Shown here: piece by piece, positions 32,751-41,534 of the stretch | How positions within the stretch are numbered: the first letter of the stretch is position 1 | Layout of the letters: every line of letters begins with the position of its first letter | Assembly (NCBI GenBank): GCA_963815285.1 | Contig: CAWFGB010000009.1 | Span: forward strand, 349,747-413,746 | Origin: JACCSI01 sp963815285 | Lineage (GTDB): Bacteria > Acidobacteriota > Vicinamibacteria > Vicinamibacterales > UBA2999 | Length of the DNA stretch: 64,000 bases | Direction of reading: 5' to 3' | Program-made: the position numbers and the translations under genes | Notes under the pieces: generated by a model | Database searches by the model: none | Seen by the model: the letters and a program-made list of their open reading frames with translations, nothing else | What the model was told of the DNA's origin: nothing

Positions 32751-33578
32751 ATGCTTCAGGGTACGAGTCGCGAAGCCGCTGCCGAGTTTCTCGGCACGTT
32801 CGTACTGATCGCGTTCGGTGTGGGCGTGGTCGCCCAGACGGTGTTGAGCCGCGAAGCGAACGGCTCATACCTGGCCATCAACCTGGGGTGGGGCCTGGGC
32901 GTGATGTTGGGTGTTTACGTGGCGGGTGGCGTGTCCGGCGCGCACCTCAATCCCGCCGTCACGCTGGCGCTGGCCGTCAAGCGAGGCTTTCCGTGGGCCA
33001 AGGTGCCGCCCTTCGTGATCGCGCAAGTGGCTGGCGCGTTTGCTGCGGCGGCACTTGTGTATCTCACTTATCAGGAGGCGTTCACGGCATTTGACGGCGG
33101 TACGCGCCAGATACTCGGAACGCTGGGCACGGCGGGAATCTTCGCGACCTATCCGCAGCCGTTTCTTTCCACCATGGGTGGGTTCATCGATCAGGTCGTC
33201 GGCACGGCCCTGCTGATGGCCATCCTTCTGGCGATCACCGATCAGCGTAATAACGCGACGCCGGCATGGCTCACCCCGGTGGTCGTCGGCGGCATCGTGG
33301 TGGCCATCGGTGTCTCCTTTGGCTTCAACGCGGGGTACGCGATCAACCCTGCGCGCGATCTGGGACCACGCCTGTTCACCGCCATCGCCGGGTGGGGAGG
33401 AGGCGTTTTCACCGCAGCGTCTGCCTGGTGGTGGGTGCCGGTAGTCGCGCCGTGCGTCGGCGCTGTCCTTGGGGCGATGACCTACGACCTGCTCGTGACT
33501 CGCCATCATCCGCCAGCACCGGCCGCGACGACGCCTGCGCCCGTGGCCCCATCACCCGCGGCTCCGGAGGTTGCGTGA
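32751..33578 (+). CDS. glpF: Glycerol facilitator / aquaporin (MIP family)
   Basis: A 275-residue membrane channel with six helices and the two NPA boxes LNPAVTLALAVKRG and INPARDLGPRLF. The Asp after the second NPA box (NPARD) marks the glycerol-conducting GlpF branch. GAGGG at 32741-32745 precedes ATG 32751. The C-terminus carries a Pro/Ala-rich cytoplasmic tail. The stop overlaps the glpK start (GTGA), so channel and kinase are translationally coupled, and glycerol is trapped as glycerol 3-phosphate on entry. Confidence 0.93.
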   Translation: MLQGTSREAAAEFLGTFVLIAFGVGVVAQTVLSREANGSYLAINLGWGLGVMLGVYVAGGVSGAHLNPAVTLALAVKRGFPWAKVPPFVIAQVAGAFAAAALVYLTYQEAFTAFDGGTRQILGTLGTAGIFATYPQPFLSTMGGFIDQVVGTALLMAILLAITDQRNNATPAWLTPVVVGGIVVAIGVSFGFNAGYAINPARDLGPRLFTAIAGWGGGVFTAASAWWWVPVVAPCVGAVLGAMTYDLLVTRHHPPAPAATTPAPVAPSPAAPEVA

Positions 33579-35077
33579 CGGCCTCGCCACGCAAATACGT
33601 CCTCGCCCTTGATCAAGGCACCACGTCGAGTCGAGCGATCTTGTTCGATCGCAGTGGGACGGCCGTGTCGGTGGCGCAACGAGAGTTCGCACAAATCTTC
33701 CCCTCGGCTGGGCATGTCGAGCACGACCCGGAAGCAATTTGGAACTCCCAGATCGAGACCGCACGCGAAGCAATTTCGCGGGCGGGTGTGATGCCAGGCG
33801 ATTTGGCCGCCATCGGTGTAACCAATCAGCGCGAGACGACGGTGTTGTGGGAGCGCGATTCCGGCCGTCCCATCGGCAACGCCATCGTGTGGCAGAGCCG
33901 GGTCACAGCGCCGATCTGCGATCGGTTGAAGGCGGCGGGACACGAGCCGCTGTTCCGCGAGAAAACGGGCCTCGTCGTCGACGCATATTTTTCGGGCACG
34001 AAGATCAAGCACGTTCTCGATTCGACGGACGGTCTGCGGGCGCGCGCGGCTCGCGGCGACGTGTTGTTCGGCACCATCGACAGCTTCCTGGTGTGGCGCC
34101 TGACGCGTGGGGCGCGGCACATAACCGATGTCACCAACGCCAGCCGCACATTGCTGTTCAACATCCACACCATGGAGTGGGACGACGAGTTGCTGCGCAT
34201 ACTCGACGTGCCGCGCGCGATGCTGCCTGAAGTGCGATCGTCCAGTGAGGTGTACGGTGAAACCGACCCGGCCATCTTCGGCACGCCGGTTCCGATCGCC
34301 GGCATTGCGGGCGATCAGCAGGCGGCGCTGTTCGGGCAGGCGTGTTTCGAGCCTGGTGCGGCCAAGAACACGTACGGCACCGGCTGTTTCATGTTGCTCA
34401 ACACCGGCGAGTCACCGGTACCTTCACAGAAAGGTCTGCTGACGACGGTCGCCTGGAAGGTCGGCGGCAGGACGACCTACGCGCTCGAGGGCGCCGTGTT
34501 CGTCGCCGGCGCCGCGGTCCAGTGGATTCGCGATGGGCTCAAGGCCATCCAATCCTCCGCCGAAGTCGAAGCGCTGATGCAGCAGGTGCCCGACGCCGAT
34601 GGCGTGTACCTGGTACCGGCGTTTGTCGGTCTTGGCGCCCCCTATTGGGATCCACGGGCGCGCGGCATCATCGTCGGCCTGACACGCAACTCATCGATTG
34701 CACACGTCGCGCGCGCGGCGGTGGACGCAATGGCCTATCAGACACGAGACGTGCTTCAAGTCATGCAGGAAGAGGCGAACCTGGCGCTCACAACGTTGAA
34801 AGTGGATGGCGGTGCCGCGGCCAACGCGATGCTGTTGCAGTTCCAGGCGGATCTGTTGGGCGTTCCCGTGCGCCGGCCAGTCGTGGCCGAGACGACGGCG
34901 CTGGGCGCGGCGTATCTGGCCGGCCTGGCCGTGGGCTACTGGGACGGGCTCGACGACGTGCGACGGAACTGGGCGCTCGATCGCGAGTTTGCGCCCGAAC
35001 GGCCGCGGGCGGAGATGGACCAACTGTATGCCGGCTGGATCAAGGCCGTGAGCCGCTCACTCGCGTGGGCGGAATGA
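33575..35077 (+). CDS. glpK: Glycerol kinase
   Basis: The 500-residue FGGY kinase phosphorylates glycerol with ATP. It begins with GTG 33575 after GGAGG (33566-33570). Motifs are LALDQGTTSSRAILFD (ATP), GVTNQRET, the substrate-binding IVWQSR and the FGGY signature GAAKNTYGTGCFML..., with GVYLVPAFVGLGAPYWD and TTALGAAYLAGLAVGYW in the C-terminal half. Length is standard. The frame extends upstream within glpF but that portion is a shadow. It overlaps the MFS gene by four bases. Confidence 0.96.
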   Translation: MTASPRKYVLALDQGTTSSRAILFDRSGTAVSVAQREFAQIFPSAGHVEHDPEAIWNSQIETAREAISRAGVMPGDLAAIGVTNQRETTVLWERDSGRPIGNAIVWQSRVTAPICDRLKAAGHEPLFREKTGLVVDAYFSGTKIKHVLDSTDGLRARAARGDVLFGTIDSFLVWRLTRGARHITDVTNASRTLLFNIHTMEWDDELLRILDVPRAMLPEVRSSSEVYGETDPAIFGTPVPIAGIAGDQQAALFGQACFEPGAAKNTYGTGCFMLLNTGESPVPSQKGLLTTVAWKVGGRTTYALEGAVFVAGAAVQWIRDGLKAIQSSAEVEALMQQVPDADGVYLVPAFVGLGAPYWDPRARGIIVGLTRNSSIAHVARAAVDAMAYQTRDVLQVMQEEANLALTTLKVDGGAAANAMLLQFQADLLGVPVRRPVVAETTALGAAYLAGLAVGYWDGLDDVRRNWALDREFAPERPRAEMDQLYAGWIKAVSRSLAWAE

Positions 35078-36315
35078 TGGGAGCGCTCCGGCAGGTCTCC
35101 CGCGAGCAGTGGAAGGCTTTTCTCGCCACCTTTGCGGCCTGGGTCATCGATGCGTTCGACTTCACCATCCTGACCTTCGTTCTGGTCAACATTCAGCAGA
35201 GCTTTTCCGTGAACGCGGCGCTGGCTGGGCTGCTCGGCACCGTTACGCTGATCTTCCGGGTGATAGGCGGCATCGGTGCCGGGACCGCGGCCGATCGCTG
35301 GGGACGCAAGCCGCCGATCATGTTCTCCATCGCGTGGTTCACGGCCTTTGCGTTCCTCAGCGGGCTCTCGACTTCTTACGTGATGCTCTTCGCGTTTCGC
35401 GGGCTGTTCGGCATCGGTATGGGTGGCATGTGGGCGGCGGGAGTGCCACTGGCGCTCGAACACTGGCCGAAGGAGCTGCGCGGCATCGCGTCCGGGCTGC
35501 TGCAGGGCGGCTTCTCGTTCGGTTTCATGTTGTCGTCGCTGGTCTATCAGTTCGGCTGGCCGCTGGTGTCGCACAACCCCGACATGGGCTGGCGAATCAT
35601 GCTCTGGTCAGGCGTGATCCCCGCCTTCATCGTGCTGATGGTGATGTCCACCGTGAAGGAGAGCCCGGTATGGCTCGAACAACAACGCGTCGCGCGCGCC
35701 TCGGGACGGCCGATCCAGCGGCTGTCGATCGCGCGCCTCTTTCAGCCGGACTTGCGGTGGGTGACGATACATTCGTCGGTGCTGATGGCGACGTTCATCT
35801 TCTCCTATCACTCGATTACGTATTGGTATCCGACGCTGCTGCGCAACTTCGACCTGGCTCCGCTGCGGTTTCTGATCGCGCTCAACGCCGGCGGGCTCAT
35901 TGGCTCGGTGGTGCTCGGCCAACTGTCCGAGACACGCCTCGGCCGCCGCGGCGCGCCGACACTGGGCATGGTGGTGGGTGTGCTGTCGGCGCCGATGTTC
36001 TTGTCGGCGGCCAATCCCGACCTGCTACTACTCGGCGCGTTTCTCATCGGGGTCGGCTGCTCGGGCGCATGGGGCATCGTTCCGGGGTACTTGTCGGAAC
36101 GTTTCCCCACCGAGGCGCGAGCCGTGGGGACGGGCTTCGCGTATCACGTCGGTGCGGGCCTGGGCGCGTTCACACCGTACCTGATCGGGTCGATGCAAGA
36201 TTCGGGCATCCCACTCGCAACGGCGATGCTGTCGTGCATCGTCGTGGCGGGAGTGCTGGTGCTGATGATGCTCTGGTTGGGGCCCGAGACGCGAGGGCAA
36301 CGGCTCGACGGCTGA
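35074..36315 (+). CDS. MFS transporter, metabolite:H+ symporter (SHS-like)
   Basis: A 413-residue twelve-helix carrier. It opens WKAFLATFAAWVIDAFDFTILTFVL, typical of the sialate/lactate:H+ symporter subgroup, and has the MFS loop motif GTAADRWGRKPPIM between helices 2 and 3 and GIGMGGMWAAGVPLALEHWPKE. The substrate cannot be read, but coupling to glpF-glpK (ATGA overlap) suggests a small carbon substrate such as lactate or another three-carbon acid. A second Met directly follows the first. Confidence 0.88.
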   Translation: MMGALRQVSREQWKAFLATFAAWVIDAFDFTILTFVLVNIQQSFSVNAALAGLLGTVTLIFRVIGGIGAGTAADRWGRKPPIMFSIAWFTAFAFLSGLSTSYVMLFAFRGLFGIGMGGMWAAGVPLALEHWPKELRGIASGLLQGGFSFGFMLSSLVYQFGWPLVSHNPDMGWRIMLWSGVIPAFIVLMVMSTVKESPVWLEQQRVARASGRPIQRLSIARLFQPDLRWVTIHSSVLMATFIFSYHSITYWYPTLLRNFDLAPLRFLIALNAGGLIGSVVLGQLSETRLGRRGAPTLGMVVGVLSAPMFLSAANPDLLLLGAFLIGVGCSGAWGIVPGYLSERFPTEARAVGTGFAYHVGAGLGAFTPYLIGSMQDSGIPLATAMLSCIVVAGVLVLMMLWLGPETRGQRLDG

Positions 36316-36361
36316 CGCCGCGCCGGCCGGCAGTGGTGACGCCTGGCGCCGAGGCGCGTTC

Positions 36362-37114
36362 TTATGCGAAGCAGTGATGCATCGCAATCGATGCCGCCAC
36401 GGTCACGTTGAGCGAATCGACCCGCTCGGTCGTGCGAATGCGAATTCGTTCGTCGGCGGAGGTCAGGGCCGCGACGCTCAACCCCGCGCCCTCCGTGCCG
36501 AACAACAGCGCCAGAGGTCCCTTACAGGAAAGTGTTTCGAGCGGCGCGGCGGCCGGCGCCGGCGTCAGAGCGACCACCCGAAGCCCGCTCCTGTGGAGCA
36601 CCTCGATTGCCGCCGGCCATTGGCCGGCGAGTGCGATGGGCACTTCGAGCGTCGCCGCCATGGACGTGCGAATCGCCTTGCGGTAGAAGGGGTCCGCGCA
36701 GCCAGGGCCCAGCACGACGAGATCGGCGCCAAACGCCGCGGCACTCCGAAAGATCCCGCCGATGTTGTCCGGGTTGTTGATGCCCTCAAGGACAATCACG
36801 CGACGAGCAGTCTCGAGATTGATCCGGTCGATGACCGGAAGGTCAGGTCGCTCGGCGAGCGCCAGGCAGCCGCGATGGATGTTGAAGCCGACAACCGAAT
36901 CCATCGTCGGTTGATCGACGATGTAGCAGGGGAGCGATGCGGGAACCAGATCCCGGATGGCATCGAATGCCACCGGCGTCACGAGGACAGACCGGGTAGT
37001 GAAATGTGAGGCGCCCAGAAGGCGCCGGACGACGAAGCGGCCTTCGGCGACGAAGAGCCCGGCGCGCTCGAGCGCCGCAGGGTCCATGACGTCGCGGTAG
37101 TCGCCTACATCCAC
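36362..37114 (-). CDS. TrmH/SpoU family RNA 2'-O-methyltransferase
   Basis: A SPOUT methyltransferase with the three motifs in order: GINNPDNIGGIFRSAAAFGAD, LLFGTEGAGLS and DSLNVTVAASIAMH, which form the knotted S-adenosylmethionine site. It should methylate a ribose in tRNA or rRNA; the target is unknown. The N-terminal domain AGLFVAEGRFVVRRLL is the substrate-binding part. The longest frame starts with a GTG at 37114 inside a 28-bp DNA repeat; ATG 37087 is the first ATG. Homologues usually have several more residues before DYRD, so the 5' end may be truncated by the repeat. Confidence 0.9.
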   Translation of the reverse strand: MDVGDYRDVMDPAALERAGLFVAEGRFVVRRLLGASHFTTRSVLVTPVAFDAIRDLVPASLPCYIVDQPTMDSVVGFNIHRGCLALAERPDLPVIDRINLETARRVIVLEGINNPDNIGGIFRSAAAFGADLVVLGPGCADPFYRKAIRTSMAATLEVPIALAGQWPAAIEVLHRSGLRVVALTPAPAAAPLETLSCKGPLALLFGTEGAGLSVAALTSADERIRIRTTERVDSLNVTVAASIAMHHCFA

Positions 37115-37138
37115 AGATTACACAGATTACACAGATTA
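37111..37138. repeat. Tripled TAATCTGTG 9-mer at the nadE/methyltransferase junction
   Basis: Three copies of the same 9-mer as in the ends of the 32515-32731 element. On the minus strand the first copy provides the TAA stop of nadE and the last one the GTG start of the methyltransferase, so the repeat is practically the entire intergenic space. Confidence 0.85.
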
Positions 37139-39154
37139 GGGATCGGGCCGTTTGGCTGCGCGACCAGCCCCACCTGCCTTGCCCGCTTTACCTGCCTTGT
37201 CCGCTATACCTGCCTTGTCCGCCTCATCGCCGTTCGTCCATTCCGTCTTCTGCACGACGGGCATCTGCAGCGCGCGTTCGCGTTCGAGATCCAGCGAGCC
37301 GACGTGCAGCGACAGTGGCGACTGCACCCACTTGTAAATTGACTGCGTGAACATCCTGGCGAAGCGGGAGGCCCACTGGTGCGCCTGCTCGCGCGATGTT
37401 TCTGGAAACAAACTAACGAGCGCGTGCTCCACTTCTCCAGGCGACATCTTCTCCGCCGCATACAGGTGTAGGCACGCGTCGATGATTGGAAACGGCATGA
37501 GCTCGGTCTCTGCTGACTGGGCGTCGGCGAGCTCAGGACCGGGCATTGTCGCCAGCGTTTCCGCGATGCCGAGGAACCCGAAGCGGTGGTGCAGGCGTTC
37601 CAGCAGCGCGTTGACGACCGTCTTGGGCACGTTAGCAATGACGGAGAGCGCCCCCTCGAGGTCTCCGCCGATCGTGGTGTAACCCACGGCCTTTTCGCTC
37701 ATGTCGCCGGTTTGCAGAAACAGGGCGCCAGAAGAATTGGCCCAGTTCCACATCCGCTGCCCCCGGATTCGTGCCTGGATGTTCTGCCGCGTGAGCTCCG
37801 TGATGTCGCCGCCACTCAGCATGTCCCGAGTGGCGGCAATCTCGCGAGCGGTGGCTTCGTCGATCGCCACGGTCCGGAGTTCGACGCCGAGTTCGCCAGC
37901 CAGTGTGTGGGCGGCAGTGCGCGTGGTTTCGAGCGAATGGCGGCTCGGCATGTAGAACGCGGTGATGAGGGCGCCGGCGCGCGAAGGCTGGTGGGGCAGC
38001 CCACCTGCCTTGCCTGCCTCACCGGCCTCAACGATCAGCTGCGCCGCCCGCCACGCCACCAGCAACGTGAGCATGGAATCGCGGCCGCCTGAAAGCGCAA
38101 TCCCTAACGACGTAAACGCGGCGGTCTTCTCGAAATAACCCTTCACGCCCAACGCCAGCGCTTCAAACAGATCATCGAGTGCGGCGTCGCGCGGATCCAC
38201 GTGAACCGTCTGCGAGGCAGGCAGGAAAAAGCTTCCGCCGTCCGGCGCGGGGTACGCAAGCCGCGATCGGTCAGCGGTCGCTCCAGGGCAGGGGATCACA
38301 GGGACGTCGAGGCGCTGCAGTCGAAACGCCTCACAGTCAGTGCGCCAGGTGGTGTTTTCCATGCGCAGCCGGCTGGTCCGATCGAGGTCGACGACCGCTG
38401 CCGCCCAGCCTTCCCGGAACCGCGGAGCGTCCAGCACCAGCCGCCCGTTCTGAAAGACCAGGCCGCCGCCATCAAAAATCAACCCATCCTGGGCGCCGAC
38501 TGCGTTGGCGTAGATCAACACCGTCTGGTTGTCCGAGGATCGCGTCGCCAGCATCTCGTGCCTGGTCGCGCCCACACCGGAGCGAAATGGCGAGGACGAA
38601 ACGTTGACGACCAACTCCGCCCCCGAATAACAGCGGCGGCGCATGGGCCCATCCGGCGACCACGCGTCTTCGCACACCTCGATCGCGACGAGTCCAAAGT
38701 CAAAACGGAAGATGTAGTCGCCGAGCGGAACCCCGCCGGCGTCGAGCTCCAGCTTCGAGCCACCGTGCGAGAACGTTCGCGCCTCATAAAAGACGTTGTA
38801 CGTCGGCAGCTTCTCTTTGGGAACGAGGCCGAGCACCTGGCCACGATGGAGGATGGCGGCCGAGTTGAACAACTGGCCACCGACGGCAACCGCGAGCCCG
38901 AGGACATATACGGTGGGCGAGTCCGACGTCTCGCGTGCGAAGCGCTCCAACTCGCGCCGCTGGCCATCGAGAAAACCGCGCCACTGGACGAGATCCTCCG
39001 GCGGATAGCCGCCAATGACCTGTTCGGGAAAACCGGCGATGGTCACGTGGGCGTCGGCCATCTCTTTCGCGATCCTGATCAACCGCGAGGCGTTGGAGGA
39101 GACGGCCCCGACCGTCGGGCTGACGCTTGCGGCGGCCACCTTCGCGAGGCGCAT
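37136..39154 (-). CDS. nadE: Glutamine-dependent NAD+ synthetase
   Basis: A 672-residue two-domain enzyme that makes NAD+ from nicotinic acid adenine dinucleotide. The N-terminal nitrilase domain supplies ammonia from glutamine; its triad is visible as PEQVIGGYPPED (Glu), KEKLPTYNVFYEARTF (Lys) and IEVCEDAW (Cys). The synthetase domain has the P-loop SGGRDSMLTLL, MPSRHS, QNIQARIRG and TGDMSEKAVGYTT. Two stretches rich in AGKAG are out of place: a loop of about 20 residues after the P-loop helix (encoded near 38001-38029) and the C-terminal tail (37136-37230). Both derive from the same short DNA repeat. The stop codon lies in another repeat. Confidence 0.94.
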   Translation of the reverse strand: MRLAKVAAASVSPTVGAVSSNASRLIRIAKEMADAHVTIAGFPEQVIGGYPPEDLVQWRGFLDGQRRELERFARETSDSPTVYVLGLAVAVGGQLFNSAAILHRGQVLGLVPKEKLPTYNVFYEARTFSHGGSKLELDAGGVPLGDYIFRFDFGLVAIEVCEDAWSPDGPMRRRCYSGAELVVNVSSSPFRSGVGATRHEMLATRSSDNQTVLIYANAVGAQDGLIFDGGGLVFQNGRLVLDAPRFREGWAAAVVDLDRTSRLRMENTTWRTDCEAFRLQRLDVPVIPCPGATADRSRLAYPAPDGGSFFLPASQTVHVDPRDAALDDLFEALALGVKGYFEKTAAFTSLGIALSGGRDSMLTLLVAWRAAQLIVEAGEAGKAGGLPHQPSRAGALITAFYMPSRHSLETTRTAAHTLAGELGVELRTVAIDEATAREIAATRDMLSGGDITELTRQNIQARIRGQRMWNWANSSGALFLQTGDMSEKAVGYTTIGGDLEGALSVIANVPKTVVNALLERLHHRFGFLGIAETLATMPGPELADAQSAETELMPFPIIDACLHLYAAEKMSPGEVEHALVSLFPETSREQAHQWASRFARMFTQSIYKWVQSPLSLHVGSLDLERERALQMPVVQKTEWTNGDEADKAGIADKAGKAGKAGGAGRAAKRPDP
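37172..37224. repeat. 18-bp tandem repeat ACCTGCCTTGYCCGCTWT
   Basis: Nearly three copies of an 18-bp unit sit inside the 3' end of nadE and encode its ADKAG/GKAGKAG tail. A related copy (CCACCTGCCTTGCCTGCC) is at 38001-38018 within the same gene. Confidence 0.8.
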
Positions 39155-39158
39155 CTGG

Positions 39159-40220
39159 TTAGCTTAACCTGTGCCGCAGCCGGACGCGCCCGACGATTCG
39201 GTAGGAGTATTCGTAGTGCGATTCGGTGCGATGGATGCGGAACGCGGCAAACACGTGCACTCCGGGAGCCGGGCGGAAATGGCGCGTCAGGCCAAGCTCG
39301 GCGTAATCGCGCACGCCGTGAAAAAGGCTCCCGTTAATGCGGCGCGATAGATAGTTCGCGTCGCCCTCCTCCTTGAGCACATCGCGACCGCGCCAGACAA
39401 TCAGGTGCGAGCGCCACAGCCCACGCTCGAGCGCCGCGCGCATAAAGATCCCAATGCCTACTTCGCTGGTGGACAACTCCCGATCGGGGACCTCCTCGGT
39501 CAGCACCACATGTGAATCGAGCGAAACGCGGTTCTCGGCGACAGGCCCCTTCCAGCCAACGCCAAGCGCCGCGGCCTGGCTGTCCCGGACCGCGCCGTTG
39601 TTGAACCGTTGACCGCCCTCGTGAACGACGTGCCACTGACCGTGCAGCCGCACCGCGCCGCCGAGACCCAGCGACGCGCGGTAGCCCGCATCAAAACGCT
39701 CACGATGCTCCTCCGTGTTCAGCCGCTGCCAATTGATCCACGCGTCGTGATCGAGTCGCTCCGCGCTCACGAGCCACTGCATCCCCATCTCCTGGCCCCG
39801 CGTGAACGTCAACGTTTCCTGCTGGATCGGCGGCAGCAATCGATGCAGCGTCTCCTCGTCCGGGCCGGCAACGTTCGCTGTGGTCGTCACCGTGCGTAGC
39901 GACCCGAAGACGAATCGCGACGGGCCGCGCGCGATCTCCAGGGCAATTGCGGGCTCGGCGTGCTCGAGAAACTCATGAGCACCGAATCGGCCGAGGCCGA
40001 ACAGCCCGCCGCGCAGGCTGACCGTGTCATTGAGCGTGACATCGAGGAAAACCTCGCCCGACACGCCAAAGGTCGTGTCACCGAAACGAAAGGGATTCGT
40101 GAACTCGGTGTTGTCGCCGAAGAAGAGAAGATCGGCCCCGACGGTGTAGGTCTGCGCCGTCGCGGGATCGGCGAGGGTGAGCCACGCCAGCGGCAACAGA
40201 ATCGCAATACGATGAAACAT
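39159..40220 (-). CDS. Outer-membrane beta-barrel-like protein of unknown function
   Basis: The 353-residue protein has a signal peptide (MFHRIAILLPLAWLTLADPATAQ). The mature part alternates polar and hydrophobic residues with many aromatic ends of strands, for example TYTVGADLLFFGDNTEF, VFVFGSLRTV-like strands and YSYRIVGRVRLRHRLS at the C-terminus, as in outer-membrane barrels. No family is recognised. The ATG at 40220 overlaps the ATG of the divergent PagL-like gene within one CATG; an in-frame ATG at 40250 is the alternative. Its stop is five bases before the nadE start. Confidence 0.65.
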   Translation of the reverse strand: MFHRIAILLPLAWLTLADPATAQTYTVGADLLFFGDNTEFTNPFRFGDTTFGVSGEVFLDVTLNDTVSLRGGLFGLGRFGAHEFLEHAEPAIALEIARGPSRFVFGSLRTVTTTANVAGPDEETLHRLLPPIQQETLTFTRGQEMGMQWLVSAERLDHDAWINWQRLNTEEHRERFDAGYRASLGLGGAVRLHGQWHVVHEGGQRFNNGAVRDSQAAALGVGWKGPVAENRVSLDSHVVLTEEVPDRELSTSEVGIGIFMRAALERGLWRSHLIVWRGRDVLKEEGDANYLSRRINGSLFHGVRDYAELGLTRHFRPAPGVHVFAAFRIHRTESHYEYSYRIVGRVRLRHRLS

Positions 40221-40860
40221 GCTTTCGGTCGCGATTCTCTCATGCGTCATCGGAGTCGCCGCGGAGGGGTTGCCAGGTGCGCCAGGTGCGGCGGGTGCGG
40301 CGGGTGCGACGAGTGCGACGGGTGCGCAGGGTGCGCCAGGTGCTCCAGGTGCGACGGGTGCTGCGGGTGCGACGGGTGCTGCGGGTGCGACGGGCGCCTG
40401 GCGAATTGATGTTGGTGCGGCGGTACTGCGGGAGGCGTGGGATTTCAATGAGTCTACCGAACACCTTGGCGGTTTTATCGCAGGCGTGGACAGTCGTGTC
40501 TGGAGAGCGCTGTTTATCCGCGGCGAGCTCCTGGCGCTGCGCGCGATGCAGGATGGCGACGATAGCTGGGTGCGGGGCTTTACGGTCGGCACGCGCATGC
40601 GGTGGGGGCAGCCCGGTTTCCGTCCGGTAGTGGATGTGGCCGTCGGGCTGTCGAGCGCGACGCGCCCGGTGCCGCCTGGAGGAACCGCATTCAATTACCT
40701 CTCAGCGATTGGTGCAGGCGTCGAAATGCCAGTGCGCCCCGTAATAGTGACCGTTACCGCACGGTGGTTGCACGCATCCAATAACGGCAGAGAAGGCCGC
40801 CAGCGCAATCCTGACATCCAGTCGCTCGGAGCCGTTGTCAGCGTAGGATGGGAGTACTGA
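40219..40860 (+). CDS. pagL: PagL-like lipid A 3-O-deacylase with collagen-like N-terminal repeat
   Basis: A 213-residue outer-membrane protein. A short signal peptide (MLSVAILSCVIGVAA) is followed by about fifteen Gly-X-Y triplets (residues 17-60, one Gly replaced by Ser), then an eight-strand barrel domain. The barrel has the PagL catalytic pattern His-x-Ser-Asn in LHASNNG and ends GAVVSVGWEY with a C-terminal aromatic residue. PagL removes the 3-acyl chain of lipid A in the outer membrane. The collagen-like insert is not a part of known PagL proteins. The stop is followed two bases later by the msrA start. Confidence 0.75.
   Translation: MLSVAILSCVIGVAAEGLPGAPGAAGAAGATSATGAQGAPGAPGATGAAGATGAAGATGAWRIDVGAAVLREAWDFNESTEHLGGFIAGVDSRVWRALFIRGELLALRAMQDGDDSWVRGFTVGTRMRWGQPGFRPVVDVAVGLSSATRPVPPGGTAFNYLSAIGAGVEMPVRPVIVTVTARWLHASNNGREGRQRNPDIQSLGAVVSVGWEY
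40267..40398. repeat. In-frame 9-bp VNTR encoding Gly-Ala-X triplets
   Basis: About fourteen copies of a 9-mer near GGTGCGRCG lie head to tail in the PagL-like gene. Length in multiples of nine keeps the frame, so copy number could vary without loss of the gene. Confidence 0.85.
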
Positions 40861-40862
40861 CC

Positions 40863-41519
40863 ATGTTCGCCAAGCCATTCAAGACGAAGTTGCCACAGGC
40901 GCACGAAGCGCTGCGCGGACGCGCGGAGCGGATGCCCGTGCCCCGAACGCATTACGTCAATCACAACCTTCTCGAGCCTTCCGACGCGCGCCTGCGCCAG
41001 GCGATGTTCGGGATGGGCTGCTTCTGGGGCGCGGAGCGGATGTTCTGGGAGACGCCAGGCGTCGTCAGCAGCCAGGTGGGGTACGCCGGCGGTCCGACCC
41101 CGAACCCCACGTACGAGGAGGTCTGCACGGGCGCCACCGGCCACACCGAAGTGGTTCGGGTCTTCTACGACCCGTCGCGCGTGAGCTACGAGGATCTGCT
41201 GCGAGTGTTCTGGGAAGGTCACGATCCGACACAAGGCATGCGCCAGCACGGCGACATCGGCACCCAGTACCGCTCCGCTATCTACTACTACGACGAAGCG
41301 CAGCGCCGTGCCGCTGAAGCTTCTCGAGACGCCTATCAGCAGCGGTTACTTGCCGCAGGCTACGGCGACGTCACCACTGAGATCACCCCCGTGCCCGAGT
41401 TCTACTTCGCGGAGGAGTATCACCAGCAGTATCTCGCCAAGAACCCAAACGGATACTGCGGACACGGCGGCACGGGCGTGTCGTGCCCGATTGGACTGGT
41501 GCGCTCCGCTCAGACCTAG
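40863..41519 (+). CDS. msrA: Peptide methionine sulfoxide reductase MsrA
   Basis: The 218-residue enzyme reduces the S-epimer of methionine sulfoxide in proteins. The catalytic site is GMGCFWGAERMFW. Family features include GYAGGPTPNPTYEEVCTGATGHTEVV, HDPTQGMRQHGDIGTQYRS and EEYHQQYL. The resolving cysteines are in NGYCGHGGTGVSCP near the C-terminus. No signal peptide is seen, so it acts in the cytoplasm. ATG 40863 is chosen; ATG 40848 in frame would lie within the preceding gene. Confidence 0.95.
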   Translation: MFAKPFKTKLPQAHEALRGRAERMPVPRTHYVNHNLLEPSDARLRQAMFGMGCFWGAERMFWETPGVVSSQVGYAGGPTPNPTYEEVCTGATGHTEVVRVFYDPSRVSYEDLLRVFWEGHDPTQGMRQHGDIGTQYRSAIYYYDEAQRRAAEASRDAYQQRLLAAGYGDVTTEITPVPEFYFAEEYHQQYLAKNPNGYCGHGGTGVSCPIGLVRSAQT

Positions 41520-41534
41520 CTCGCGTTGCTCGTT

